Assembly (NCBI RefSeq): GCF_037153985.1
Contig: NZ_JBBAYI010000009.1
Span: 228,198-292,197, forward strand
Length of the DNA: 64,000 nt
DNA from: Emticicia sp037153985
GTDB taxonomy: Bacteria > Bacteroidota > Bacteroidia > Cytophagales > Spirosomataceae
Direction of reading: 5' to 3'
In this document: positions 26,458 to 33,831 of the stretch, piece by piece
Numbering within the stretch: the first letter of the stretch is position 1
Layout of the letters: every line of letters starts with the position of its first letter
Made by a program: the position numbers and the translations under genes
The notes under the pieces: generated by a model
The model's database searches: none
What the model saw: the letters and a program-made list of their open reading frames with translations, nothing else
What the model was told of the DNA's origin: nothing

Positions 26458-27156
26458 TTATTTAATTTCAAATAGCGCATCAGCCAGATTTGTATTCGCT
26501 TCAATTTTATTAACTACTAATTCGAGTTGCATCATGCCTAAGTCCTGATTTAGTTTGTAAGGCATTTTAACGCCGTTTACATCTTTATAGTTGCTATAAT
26601 CAGATGTGATGGTTTGTGAACCCATTGGTGTTTCGGCAGTAATTACCTGACGTAATTTAAGACCTGTGGCAGCATCATAAAACTCAGTCATTTTTACTGT
26701 TCCTATGGTTACTTCAATTTTATGTGCATCAGTTGCATTTACTTTTTCTTTACCAATATATGTTAATTTTGCTCCCATAGGTATATATTCGGCTTCTGGC
26801 ACTACCATTGATTGTGAGGCCACTGCTTTTACTTTTTCAGGGTCTGTGATGTCTTCAGAGCCTTGCATACCACTAATACGCACTTTAGTGCCGTCGCATA
26901 CCTGTTTCTGTACTTCGCCCATACCAGCTACACTAACAGCCTGAAGAAATTTGCCCGGACTTTTTTTCTGAATAATGATTTCTAAGGTTGCCCCTTGTGC
27001 TTCACCCGAAAGATTCATCGTTAAATCTTTGAGTTTAGAGATAGCTTCTTTTCCTCCTATGGCTGTTACATATTTGTTAATTACTTCCTCAGCCGTTTGT
27101 GCAAAAGAAAAAGTGCTAACAAGTAATGCAGCTACTAAAAAACTGATTTTTTTCAT
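26458..27156 (-). CDS. LolA-fold-like secreted protein
   Basis: 232 residues with a signal peptide (MKKISFLVAALLVSTFSFAQ) and a mature part that reads like the LolA/LolB-type half-barrel common in Bacteroidota, with the opening TAEEVINKYVTAIGG and strands such as DAHKIEVTIG and ITSDYSNYKDVNGVKMPYKL. The same sequence type also occurs as the tail of M16-like peptidases, but here it stands alone. Periplasmic location is expected; ligand unknown. ApbE starts 16 bp downstream. Confidence 0.78.
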   Translation of the reverse strand: MKKISFLVAALLVSTFSFAQTAEEVINKYVTAIGGKEAISKLKDLTMNLSGEAQGATLEIIIQKKSPGKFLQAVSVAGMGEVQKQVCDGTKVRISGMQGSEDITDPEKVKAVASQSMVVPEAEYIPMGAKLTYIGKEKVNATDAHKIEVTIGTVKMTEFYDAATGLKLRQVITAETPMGSQTITSDYSNYKDVNGVKMPYKLNQDLGMMQLELVVNKIEANTNLADALFEIK

Positions 27157-27302
27157 CGATTCAAGATTGTTAATGTTTAAAACTCTTGTAAAGGTGAAAA
27201 AGGATTTGATAGTTTCCTAATTTTTTTATGATAATTGAAATTTTCTAAGGATGAATAGTATATTAGGTGTGTTGTTCGGATGAGAATCTGCCGGATATTC
27301 TA

Positions 27303-27310
27303 TAATTTTG
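27303..27310 (+). promoter_or_regulatory. Candidate -7 box just upstream of the mini-metalloprotease gene
   Basis: TAATTTTG fits TAnnTTTG and ends only 4 bp before the ATG at 27315, which would make the message nearly leaderless. The -33 element is not seen. Confidence 0.3.
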
Positions 27311-27314
27311 GCTT

Positions 27315-27629
27315 ATGATAATCATTAAAGGCATACCTTTCAAAAAGATAAACGGCATAACGTTGTTTCCGTTTATTATTGTCAGACCCAAAAAACCTAG
27401 TAATATTCTGTTAAATCATGAGCGGATTCATATCTGGCAGCAGCTCGAATTACTGGTTGTACCTTTTTATATCTGGTATGTTGCCGAGTGGCTGTATCAT
27501 TATGCCCGTTGCAGGCAGTGGTGGGTGGCGTATCGCAGAATCAGTTTTGAAAAAGAGGCCTATGCCAACGAGGCAGATTTTGGGTACCTGAAAAAAAGAA
27601 AACTCTGGGCTTTTCTGAAATATAGGTAG
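27315..27629 (+). CDS. Small HExxH-containing protein (possible mini-gluzincin)
   Basis: 104 residues. His35-Glu36-Arg-Ile-His39 is a zinc-protease HExxH motif placed in a predicted helix (LLNHERIHIWQQLELL), followed by a hydrophobic stretch (about 44-62) and a second helix with glutamates at 79, 81 and 86 (FEKEAYANEADF) where a third zinc ligand would be expected. Conserved small proteins of this type are widespread in Bacteroidota but uncharacterised. Catalytic activity is inferred from the motif only. A hairpin overlaps its stop codon. Confidence 0.75.
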   Translation: MIIIKGIPFKKINGITLFPFIIVRPKKPSNILLNHERIHIWQQLELLVVPFYIWYVAEWLYHYARCRQWWVAYRRISFEKEAYANEADFGYLKKRKLWAFLKYR

Positions 27630-27651
27630 AGGTGTTCTGAAAACACCTCTA
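27627..27651. terminator. Hairpin between convergent genes
   Basis: Ten-bp perfect stem (27627-27636 with 27642-27651) and 5-nt loop between the HExxH gene and the Mpl-like gene. No T run, so the strength is unclear. Confidence 0.5.
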
Positions 27652-27663
27652 CAACCATAGGTA

Positions 27664-29136
27664 TTAATCGTTATTGAATACTTTCTTGAATTGAGAAAGT
27701 AACCCTGACCACGAGTTATCTTCTTTTTGTTCTGAGATAACTTTTACTTTCGGAAACTCCTCTTTTACTTCTTTCTCTAATATCTGTTTGCTTAACTCAT
27801 TGAGGTTAATACCCCCGAAGGTCCCCGACGACATCATGAGTAGGTTTGTCTGAAACCAGTTTTGTTCAAGCAGAAAATCAACAATTTGTTCTCTTTCAGT
27901 AAATACAAGTAACTCGTCGTTTCCGAATGCTTTTTTGATTTCTTCAGGCGAAATAGCCGGCAAGCGTTTCATTTCAAGCGTATGTGGCGAGTAGAAAACA
28001 ATGGCCACGTCGGCATCTTTCATGGTATCTTCGTATTGCGGCAGAAAATCTTTATTCAAACTGCTAAAGGTATGTAACTCATAACAGGCAATTAACCGAC
28101 GGCTGTTATAAAGTGTTTTTGTAGCATTTGTAGTGGCTTTCAGCTTAGAAGGAGCATGGGCAAAATCTCTGAAAATAAGGGTGTTGTTATTTTCACCTAA
28201 TTTCTCGAGACGCTTCGATGCGCCTTTAAAATGCTTGATGGCCTCATAAAATTCTTCATCGGTAATACCTAGGCGGTCAAGAATTATCTTTGCGCCATTG
28301 AGGTTTTTCATGTTGTGTTCTCCAAAAATTTCTAATGGCACCTCTGTTTTGCCTACGAGTAGCACACATTTACCGTTTTCAACTTTATAAGGGTGTGCTT
28401 TATACGGAAACTTGCTTACATCCGTACGGTCTTTTTCACCTATTACTTTAACAATATCGTCGGTTTCGTCATAAATAATGGCTCCGGCCTTCGGAAGCCC
28501 ATCCGCCAGTTCTTCAAAAGTTTGTACGTAGCTGTCGAAAGTTTTAAATATATTGAAATGGTCCCAAGCAATGCCACTGATAAGGCACACGTGTGGATGA
28601 TAAAATAGGAACTTTGATTTTAACTGAATTTTCGACTCAGGATATTCGTCGCCTTCTATGATAATCACAGGCGAGTCGTCGTTGAGTTGTACCATTACAT
28701 CAAACCCTTCAATTTGTGCGCCAACCAGATAATCAAACTTACGGTTATAGAATTTGAGTACGTGCAGAATCATACTGGTAATACTGGTTTTGCCGTGGCT
28801 TCCGGCAATAACTACCCTTAGTTTGTTCTGACTTTGTTCGTAAATATATTCGGGGAAAGAGTAAACTTTGATGCCTAATTCCTGAGCTTTTGCTAGTTCT
28901 GGGTTATCAGCAAAAGCGTGCATACCCAAAATAACGGCGTCTAAATCCGAGGTGATTTTTTCAGAGAACCATCCTAACTCGGTAGGTAAAATACCTGCCG
29001 CAGCCAGCCGGCTTTTAGAAGGGTCGTTTATTTCATCGTCTGACCCAGTTACGATATATCCTTTTTTATGAAGTGCAAGGGCAAGGTTATGCATTACAGC
29101 ACCGCCTATGGCAATAAAATGAATTTTTTTCGACAT
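27664..29136 (-). CDS. Mpl-like UDP-N-acetylmuramate:tripeptide ligase (Mur ligase family)
   Basis: 490 residues from the ATG at 29136. The N-terminal Rossmann domain opens MSKKIHFIAIGGAVMHNLA, as in MurC and Mpl; the ATP site is AGSHGKTSITSMI (about 112-124), followed by EGDEYPES and the C-terminal domain with RDFAHAPSKLKA. These match Mpl, which recycles cell-wall tripeptide onto UDP-MurNAc, better than MurC. It ends the four-gene-length minus-strand run that starts with the Tim44-like gene; the preceding small gene stops 16 bp before it. Confidence 0.88.
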   Translation of the reverse strand: MSKKIHFIAIGGAVMHNLALALHKKGYIVTGSDDEINDPSKSRLAAAGILPTELGWFSEKITSDLDAVILGMHAFADNPELAKAQELGIKVYSFPEYIYEQSQNKLRVVIAGSHGKTSITSMILHVLKFYNRKFDYLVGAQIEGFDVMVQLNDDSPVIIIEGDEYPESKIQLKSKFLFYHPHVCLISGIAWDHFNIFKTFDSYVQTFEELADGLPKAGAIIYDETDDIVKVIGEKDRTDVSKFPYKAHPYKVENGKCVLLVGKTEVPLEIFGEHNMKNLNGAKIILDRLGITDEEFYEAIKHFKGASKRLEKLGENNNTLIFRDFAHAPSKLKATTNATKTLYNSRRLIACYELHTFSSLNKDFLPQYEDTMKDADVAIVFYSPHTLEMKRLPAISPEEIKKAFGNDELLVFTEREQIVDFLLEQNWFQTNLLMMSSGTFGGINLNELSKQILEKEVKEEFPKVKVISEQKEDNSWSGLLSQFKKVFNND

Positions 29137-29152
29137 GAACGATATATTATTC

Positions 29153-29635
29153 TTAAAATTCAAAACTTTCTATGTACTCGCTAAACTTATATGAGAATTC
29201 ATCCATCACATAACCATCATCAACGTTTTGATAAGAGTATGAGTAATACTTTATTGAGTTTGTATCCGGATAATACACTAATACAAAATTAATTCTTTTA
29301 TAGTCAGACGAGTAATCATAGTTATTCTCGTCTTTTTCTAATTTAGCAACTGTAATGGCTAAATATTTATTGATGTCAAACTTTTTTAGGCTTCTAAGGG
29401 TAATAAAATCCAGTTCAATTTCATAATCAATCTGGTCAAGTACTTTCAGTACATGGTTTGCTTTGAACTTTATCTCTCTTACAGGGAAATCCAGTTCAGC
29501 AGCTATGGCTTTTATATCGTCCGAATCCTGAGGATTGAATTTTTTTGCCTGATTCAGAACTCTAGAGTTATGAATTTGCCTGATAATATATAAAAGTAAG
29601 GTAAAAAGTACAATTCCTACTTTAACATAAATCAT
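29153..29635 (-). CDS. Membrane-anchored protein of unknown function
   Basis: 160 residues with one N-terminal membrane segment (about 4-18) followed by a soluble domain of mixed alpha/beta character, very rich in Tyr, Asp and Lys (for example NNYDYSSDYKR and YYSYSYQNVDD). No family was recognised. Its start overlaps the stop of the Tim44-like gene by four bases (ATGA), so the two are translationally coupled and probably function together. Confidence 0.7.
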   Translation of the reverse strand: MIYVKVGIVLFTLLLYIIRQIHNSRVLNQAKKFNPQDSDDIKAIAAELDFPVREIKFKANHVLKVLDQIDYEIELDFITLRSLKKFDINKYLAITVAKLEKDENNYDYSSDYKRINFVLVYYPDTNSIKYYSYSYQNVDDGYVMDEFSYKFSEYIESFEF

Positions 29636-30363
29636 GATAAACGGGTTTTAGTAAGTGCAAAAGCGGGTTCAGAAATATTGAATACTTTATTGGGCATTTT
29701 AAAATAATCAGCCGATGGCTCTTCAATTAAACTAAGTACCCATTTGTTATTTGCAAGTACCAAAGTCCAGTAGGTTTCTACCTCATCAAAGCCTTTATCT
29801 CCCTGTACAATCTTACCTGTTTTTTTATTCATCAAGTAATCTTCCATATAGGCAACAATACTAAAAACTATTCTTGAATTGTTGTTATTGTTTTCATCTG
29901 ACAAATACACATACAGCGGGTCTATTTTCATGATGCGTTCAACGGTGCATTTATTAACCAACCCTTCGGCTTGCCATTGTTGTATGTATACTATCTGTTG
30001 GTTTTGCCAGTACCAATCGCTCATCCATTCGGAGGCTTCGCTCATATCTTCTTTTTTCCAAGCCGAATGCACTCTCCCGAAAACATCTCTCACACGCTGA
30101 TTTAAAAAAAATAAATCAAAATTTTTGTTGTAAGATGCAATTAATTCGAGGTCTTTTTTTGTTTTATTAATTTTAACCCTTTTTCTTAAGTATCTGTAAA
30201 CAATAATTGGAGATAAAATAAGCGTTATTAATGATAAAAGAATTAAAACAAAGGGGTTTTTTATAGCGGCTTTAGCTATTAACCCTCCTGGGCCAGCAAA
30301 AGCACTTGCTGAACTCAGAAACAGGAGTTGGGCCGTAAATAATACTTTTTCTTTAAAGCTCAT
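29632..30363 (-). CDS. Tim44-like domain membrane protein
   Basis: 243 residues. An N-terminal signal-like segment is followed by a glycine-rich stretch (AGPGGLI), a membrane helix (about 35-55) and a basic stop-transfer (YRYLRKRVKINKTKK). The remainder (about 75-225) resembles the bacterial Tim44-like domain: VFGRVHSAWKKEDMSEAS and, near the end, YWTLVLANNKWVLSLIEE, an NTF2-like fold. Its function in bacteria is not known; membrane association is clear. It is coupled to the following small gene and shares a strand with the Mpl-like ligase. Confidence 0.75.
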   Translation of the reverse strand: MSFKEKVLFTAQLLFLSSASAFAGPGGLIAKAAIKNPFVLILLSLITLILSPIIVYRYLRKRVKINKTKKDLELIASYNKNFDLFFLNQRVRDVFGRVHSAWKKEDMSEASEWMSDWYWQNQQIVYIQQWQAEGLVNKCTVERIMKIDPLYVYLSDENNNNNSRIVFSIVAYMEDYLMNKKTGKIVQGDKGFDEVETYWTLVLANNKWVLSLIEEPSADYFKMPNKVFNISEPAFALTKTRLS

Positions 30364-30518
30364 AGCACTATAAATTTATCAAATAAACCCTTAATAAAGA
30401 CCATAAAAAAAGTTATTGCAAATATCTCAATTTTATGTCACATTTGCACACTATTTTCAAACAGAGATAGCCTTTCTCATTATAAAACCTTAAAAGTTTT
30501 TATGCATTTTACTTAGAG

Positions 30519-32003
30519 ATGAAACGTTACATAGACCTTATCGAGCAAACCTTTGAGTTTCCAACGCGGGAATTCGGTGTTGATGAAGACCACACACTTA
30601 TGTTTAATAATGTACCTCTGATGGACATCATCAAGCAGTATGGTACACCACTAAAAATCAGTTATCTGCCCAAAATTTCTGAGCATATCGAAAACGCTAA
30701 ATTGCTTTTCAGAAATGCCATGAAAAAATATAATTACAAAGGGAGCTACACCTACTGTTATTGCACAAAATCATCACATTTCAGGTTTGTTATTGAAACT
30801 GCCCTAAAAAGTAATGTTCATTTAGAAACCTCCTCTGCGTTTGATATAGACATTATCAGAGCTTTATATGCCGACGGTAAGATAAACCAGAATACCTATA
30901 TTATTTGTAATGGCTACAAACGCCCGAAATACCTTGAGGGTATATCGGCTTTGCATAACGAAGGTTTTATTAATTGTATTCCTATTCTGGATAACCTGAA
31001 AGAAATAGATTATTATATGCAGCATTCGACCGCCGAGAACGTGAATCTTGGCATCAGAATTGCAACCGATGAAGAACCGAACTTTGCATTTTATACCTCT
31101 CGTTTAGGCGTACGGTATAGCGATATAAACGACCTTTACAGAGATAAAATTAAGCCGAATCCGAGATTTAAACTAAAAATGCTCCATTTCTTTATTAATG
31201 CGGGTATCAAGGATAACGCTTATTACTGGTCTGAACTAACACGCTTCATGTTCAAATATTGCGAAATGAAGAAGATGTGCCCTGACCTTGACTCAATTGA
31301 TATTGGCGGAGGCTTGCCGATTCAGACATCGCTGGTATTTAATTATGATTATCAGGCCATGATTGATGAAATTATTGAGAATATCCAGTGGATTTGTAAC
31401 AAGAATAATGTGCCTGTACCTCATATTTTTACTGAGTTCGGAAGCTATACAGTAGGAGAGAGCGGGGCTGTTATTTATAAAGTAATTGATAAAAAACAAC
31501 AAAACGACCGTGAGTTGTGGTACATGATAGATGGCTCGTTCATTACTCAGTTGCCAGATTCGTGGGGCATTGGGCAGAAATATATCATGATGCCAGTTAA
31601 TAACTGGGATAGCCCTTATGAAAAAGTAAATCTGGGTGGTTTAACCTGTGACTCTCAGGATTTTTATAATACTGAGGCGCATTCGGAAGACTTGTATCTG
31701 CCTATATTTGATATAGAGAACGAAGACCAGTACATCGGGTTTTTCCATACCGGAGCTTATCAGGAATCATTAGGAGGCTATGGTGGTATTCAGCACTGCC
31801 TTATTCCGGCACCACAACATGTGTTGGTTAATCTGGATGCAGAGGGGAATATTACCACCGAATTATTTGCCGATGAACAAAACAGCGACTCTATGATGGA
31901 AATTCTGGGGTATAAGTCTCAACCGGCTAAAGAGTTGCACACAATTCCAAGTAATGGTTCGGGAAAAAAGAACAAGAAAACAGCAGAAGAAGTTGTGGTA
32001 TAA
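30519..32003 (+). CDS. Arginine decarboxylase (PLP, class III fold)
   Basis: 494 residues. This is the biosynthetic-type decarboxylase fold (alanine-racemase-like barrel plus beta domain) in a form common in Bacteroidota, producing agmatine for polyamine synthesis. The PLP lysine is expected in YCYCTKSSHF (about 85-94); further conserved stretches are LETSSAFD, DSIDIGGGLPI (PLP-phosphate loop) and FFHTGAYQESLGGYGG near the C-terminus. The C-terminal tail is Lys-rich. Specificity for arginine rather than ornithine or diaminopimelate is from resemblance to Bacteroidota annotations, not from a decisive residue. Confidence 0.82.
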   Translation: MKRYIDLIEQTFEFPTREFGVDEDHTLMFNNVPLMDIIKQYGTPLKISYLPKISEHIENAKLLFRNAMKKYNYKGSYTYCYCTKSSHFRFVIETALKSNVHLETSSAFDIDIIRALYADGKINQNTYIICNGYKRPKYLEGISALHNEGFINCIPILDNLKEIDYYMQHSTAENVNLGIRIATDEEPNFAFYTSRLGVRYSDINDLYRDKIKPNPRFKLKMLHFFINAGIKDNAYYWSELTRFMFKYCEMKKMCPDLDSIDIGGGLPIQTSLVFNYDYQAMIDEIIENIQWICNKNNVPVPHIFTEFGSYTVGESGAVIYKVIDKKQQNDRELWYMIDGSFITQLPDSWGIGQKYIMMPVNNWDSPYEKVNLGGLTCDSQDFYNTEAHSEDLYLPIFDIENEDQYIGFFHTGAYQESLGGYGGIQHCLIPAPQHVLVNLDAEGNITTELFADEQNSDSMMEILGYKSQPAKELHTIPSNGSGKKNKKTAEEVVV

Positions 32004-32052
32004 AATAAATTATGCCGTAATACGTTTTATAAAGAATTCAAAATAATATCTG

Positions 32053-32178
32053 ATGAAACCTAAATTACTGATTTTATTTCTCTTGGCGGTTGTAACAATG
32101 GCTTCGTGCCGTCGTCAGCAATGCCCGGCTTATGGCAAAAACTCACCTCAGCAACCAGTTGAAAAAAGACACTGTTAA
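32053..32178 (+). CDS. 41-residue lipoprotein
   Basis: A short complete ORF, 49 bp after the arginine decarboxylase gene. It encodes a hydrophobic N-terminus and lipobox TMASC (Cys19), then a very short mature part with Arg-Arg, a CPAYGK segment and a C-terminal cysteine. The reading frame, the lipobox and the immediately following strong terminator support it as a real gene. Similar tiny lipoproteins are common in this group; role unknown. It probably shares the decarboxylase transcript. Confidence 0.7.
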   Translation: MKPKLLILFLLAVVTMASCRRQQCPAYGKNSPQQPVEKRHC

Positions 32179-32191
32179 TGATATATAGATG

Positions 32192-32222
32192 GCGTTCATG
32201 GAGGCATTGCCTCCATGAATGC
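32192..32222. terminator. Strong terminator after the small lipoprotein gene
   Basis: Fifteen-bp stem (32192-32206 with 32208-32222, one G-T wobble) followed by TTATTTTG, between convergent genes. Confidence 0.8.
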
Positions 32223-32231
32223 TTATTTTGC

Positions 32232-32753
32232 TTAGGCTAAATGCCCTGTAATAAATCTGGATGCTTCTAAAAGGCTACCAAACCGGAAGTCTGCAAGGTC
32301 GGTGCTTTCTTTTCCGGTGTTAATATGTATCGTTCTGACACCCGCTTTCTTGCCTGCCTTTACATCTCTCTCGGCATCACCAATCATATACGAATTAGTT
32401 ATGTCAATGTTATATTTAGCTATTGCTTTTTCAAGCATGAGCGAGTCAGGCTTACGTAAAAGCGACTCGGATGAGTATTTCGGATGATGTTTGCAGAAAT
32501 AAATGTCGTCAATTACGCCACCGCATTGGCTTTGTAGAAAATGGTGGCAGTTTAATACGTCTTCCTGTGTGTAAAGCCCTTTTGCAATGCCTGCCTGATT
32601 TGTAATAACAATGAGTAAATACCCTGCATTTTTCAATAAATTCAGGCCGTCAACCACACCATCAGGAATGATATAATCTTCTATTTTATAAACGTAATCA
32701 GGCCGGTCTTCATTGAGTACTCCGTCACGGTCAAGGAAAATGCACTTTTGCAT
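32232..32753 (-). CDS. HAD-family phosphatase, GmhB-like (heptose bisphosphate phosphatase)
   Basis: 173 residues. HAD motif I is FLDRDGVLNED (Asp8, Asp10), motif II TNQAG (about 51-55), motif III includes Lys101, and motif IV is GDAERDVKAGKKAG. It is closest to GmhB, which removes the C7 phosphate of heptose-1,7-bisphosphate for ADP-heptose. The usual zinc loop C-x-H...C-x-C is incomplete: Cys87 and His89 remain, but the second pair is Ser97 and Leu99 before RKP. Other heptose genes are absent from the window, so substrate is not certain. Confidence 0.82.
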   Translation of the reverse strand: MQKCIFLDRDGVLNEDRPDYVYKIEDYIIPDGVVDGLNLLKNAGYLLIVITNQAGIAKGLYTQEDVLNCHHFLQSQCGGVIDDIYFCKHHPKYSSESLLRKPDSLMLEKAIAKYNIDITNSYMIGDAERDVKAGKKAGVRTIHINTGKESTDLADFRFGSLLEASRFITGHLA

Positions 32754-32912
32754 ATTATATAATTAGGTTAGTATAATGTGTGAATATTTAATATTACAAA
32801 TTAAAGAAAAAATATAATAAATTGTAGCTAAAAATTGACAAAAAATTTATTTTTACCTAAATTTTGTTAGTCATTTTTTATAGCTAATAACCCCATTTTA
32901 AATAAACTCTTT

Positions 32913-33767
32913 ATGGAACAAATTGTTGAATATTTCAGAAATATTCCCTCCACCCACAGAAGTATTATTCTGGCTGGTGGAATAGCCCTCTTCTGGATAA
33001 TTGAAAGTGCGGTTCCGTTGTTTAATTTCAAATATAATAAAATTAAGCATGCGGGCGTGAATATCTTTTTTACCCTTACAACAGTGGTTATTAATTTTGT
33101 GTTGGCATTTCTGCTCTTGCGGGCATCGCAATGGGCAGTAGATACCCATTTTGGTATATTACAGTGGCTACCCCAAATGCCTCTCTGGTTATTTGCTGTT
33201 GTTGGTTTGTTACTGCTCGACCTCATAGGTGCATGGCTTGTGCATTGGGCCGAGCATAAAGTAAAATGGATGTGGCGTTTTCATCTTGTGCATCATACCG
33301 ATACGTATGTCGATACCACCTCGGCTAACAGGCACCACCCCGGCGAAAGTGTTTTTCGGTTTGTGTTTACTACGGCAGGCGTAGTGCTTGCAGGGGCACC
33401 TATGTGGCTGGTATTTATGTATCAATCAATATCGGTATTGCTTTCACAATTTAATCATGCCAATATTGTTATTCCGAAATGGCTCGATAGTGCCATGAGT
33501 TGGGTGTTAGTTTCGCCTGATATGCACAAGGTGCACCACCATTACGTGCAACCTTATACTGACTCAAATTATGGCAATATTTTTTCTGTCTGGGATAGGC
33601 TATTTGGTACGTTTATGACTATTGACCGAGATAAATTAATTTATGGTATTGATACCCACATGAAACCAGAAGAAAATGCAAATCTGGGTAACTTATTGAA
33701 AATTCCGTTTCAGAAGTATCGGCCACCAGTAGGAGCCAAATTCAATGAAGAAAAAGTTGAAAACTAA
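32913..33767 (+). CDS. Sterol desaturase/fatty acid hydroxylase superfamily membrane protein
   Basis: 284 residues with about four membrane helices and the eight-histidine di-iron signature: HWAEH (about 110-114), HLVHH (about 124-128), HH in NRHHPGE, and HKVHHH (about 206-211) near the cytoplasmic side. These enzymes hydroxylate or desaturate lipids using O2. The lipid acted on is unknown. The gene is monocistronic, preceded by a 159-bp AT-rich spacer and followed by a strong terminator shared with the converging receptor gene. Confidence 0.9.
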   Translation: MEQIVEYFRNIPSTHRSIILAGGIALFWIIESAVPLFNFKYNKIKHAGVNIFFTLTTVVINFVLAFLLLRASQWAVDTHFGILQWLPQMPLWLFAVVGLLLLDLIGAWLVHWAEHKVKWMWRFHLVHHTDTYVDTTSANRHHPGESVFRFVFTTAGVVLAGAPMWLVFMYQSISVLLSQFNHANIVIPKWLDSAMSWVLVSPDMHKVHHHYVQPYTDSNYGNIFSVWDRLFGTFMTIDRDKLIYGIDTHMKPEENANLGNLLKIPFQKYRPPVGAKFNEEKVEN

Positions 33768-33770
33768 GCC

Positions 33771-33810
33771 ACAAAAAAATCCCGCTTCTTTCGAGGCGGG
33801 ATTTTTTTGT
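33771..33810. terminator. Bidirectional terminator
   Basis: Fifteen-bp stem (33771-33785 with 33796-33810), GC-rich core CCCGC/GCGGG flanked by A7 and T7, between two convergent genes. Confidence 0.9.
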
Positions 33811-33831
33811 AAGTATTTATTAAGTTAAATC

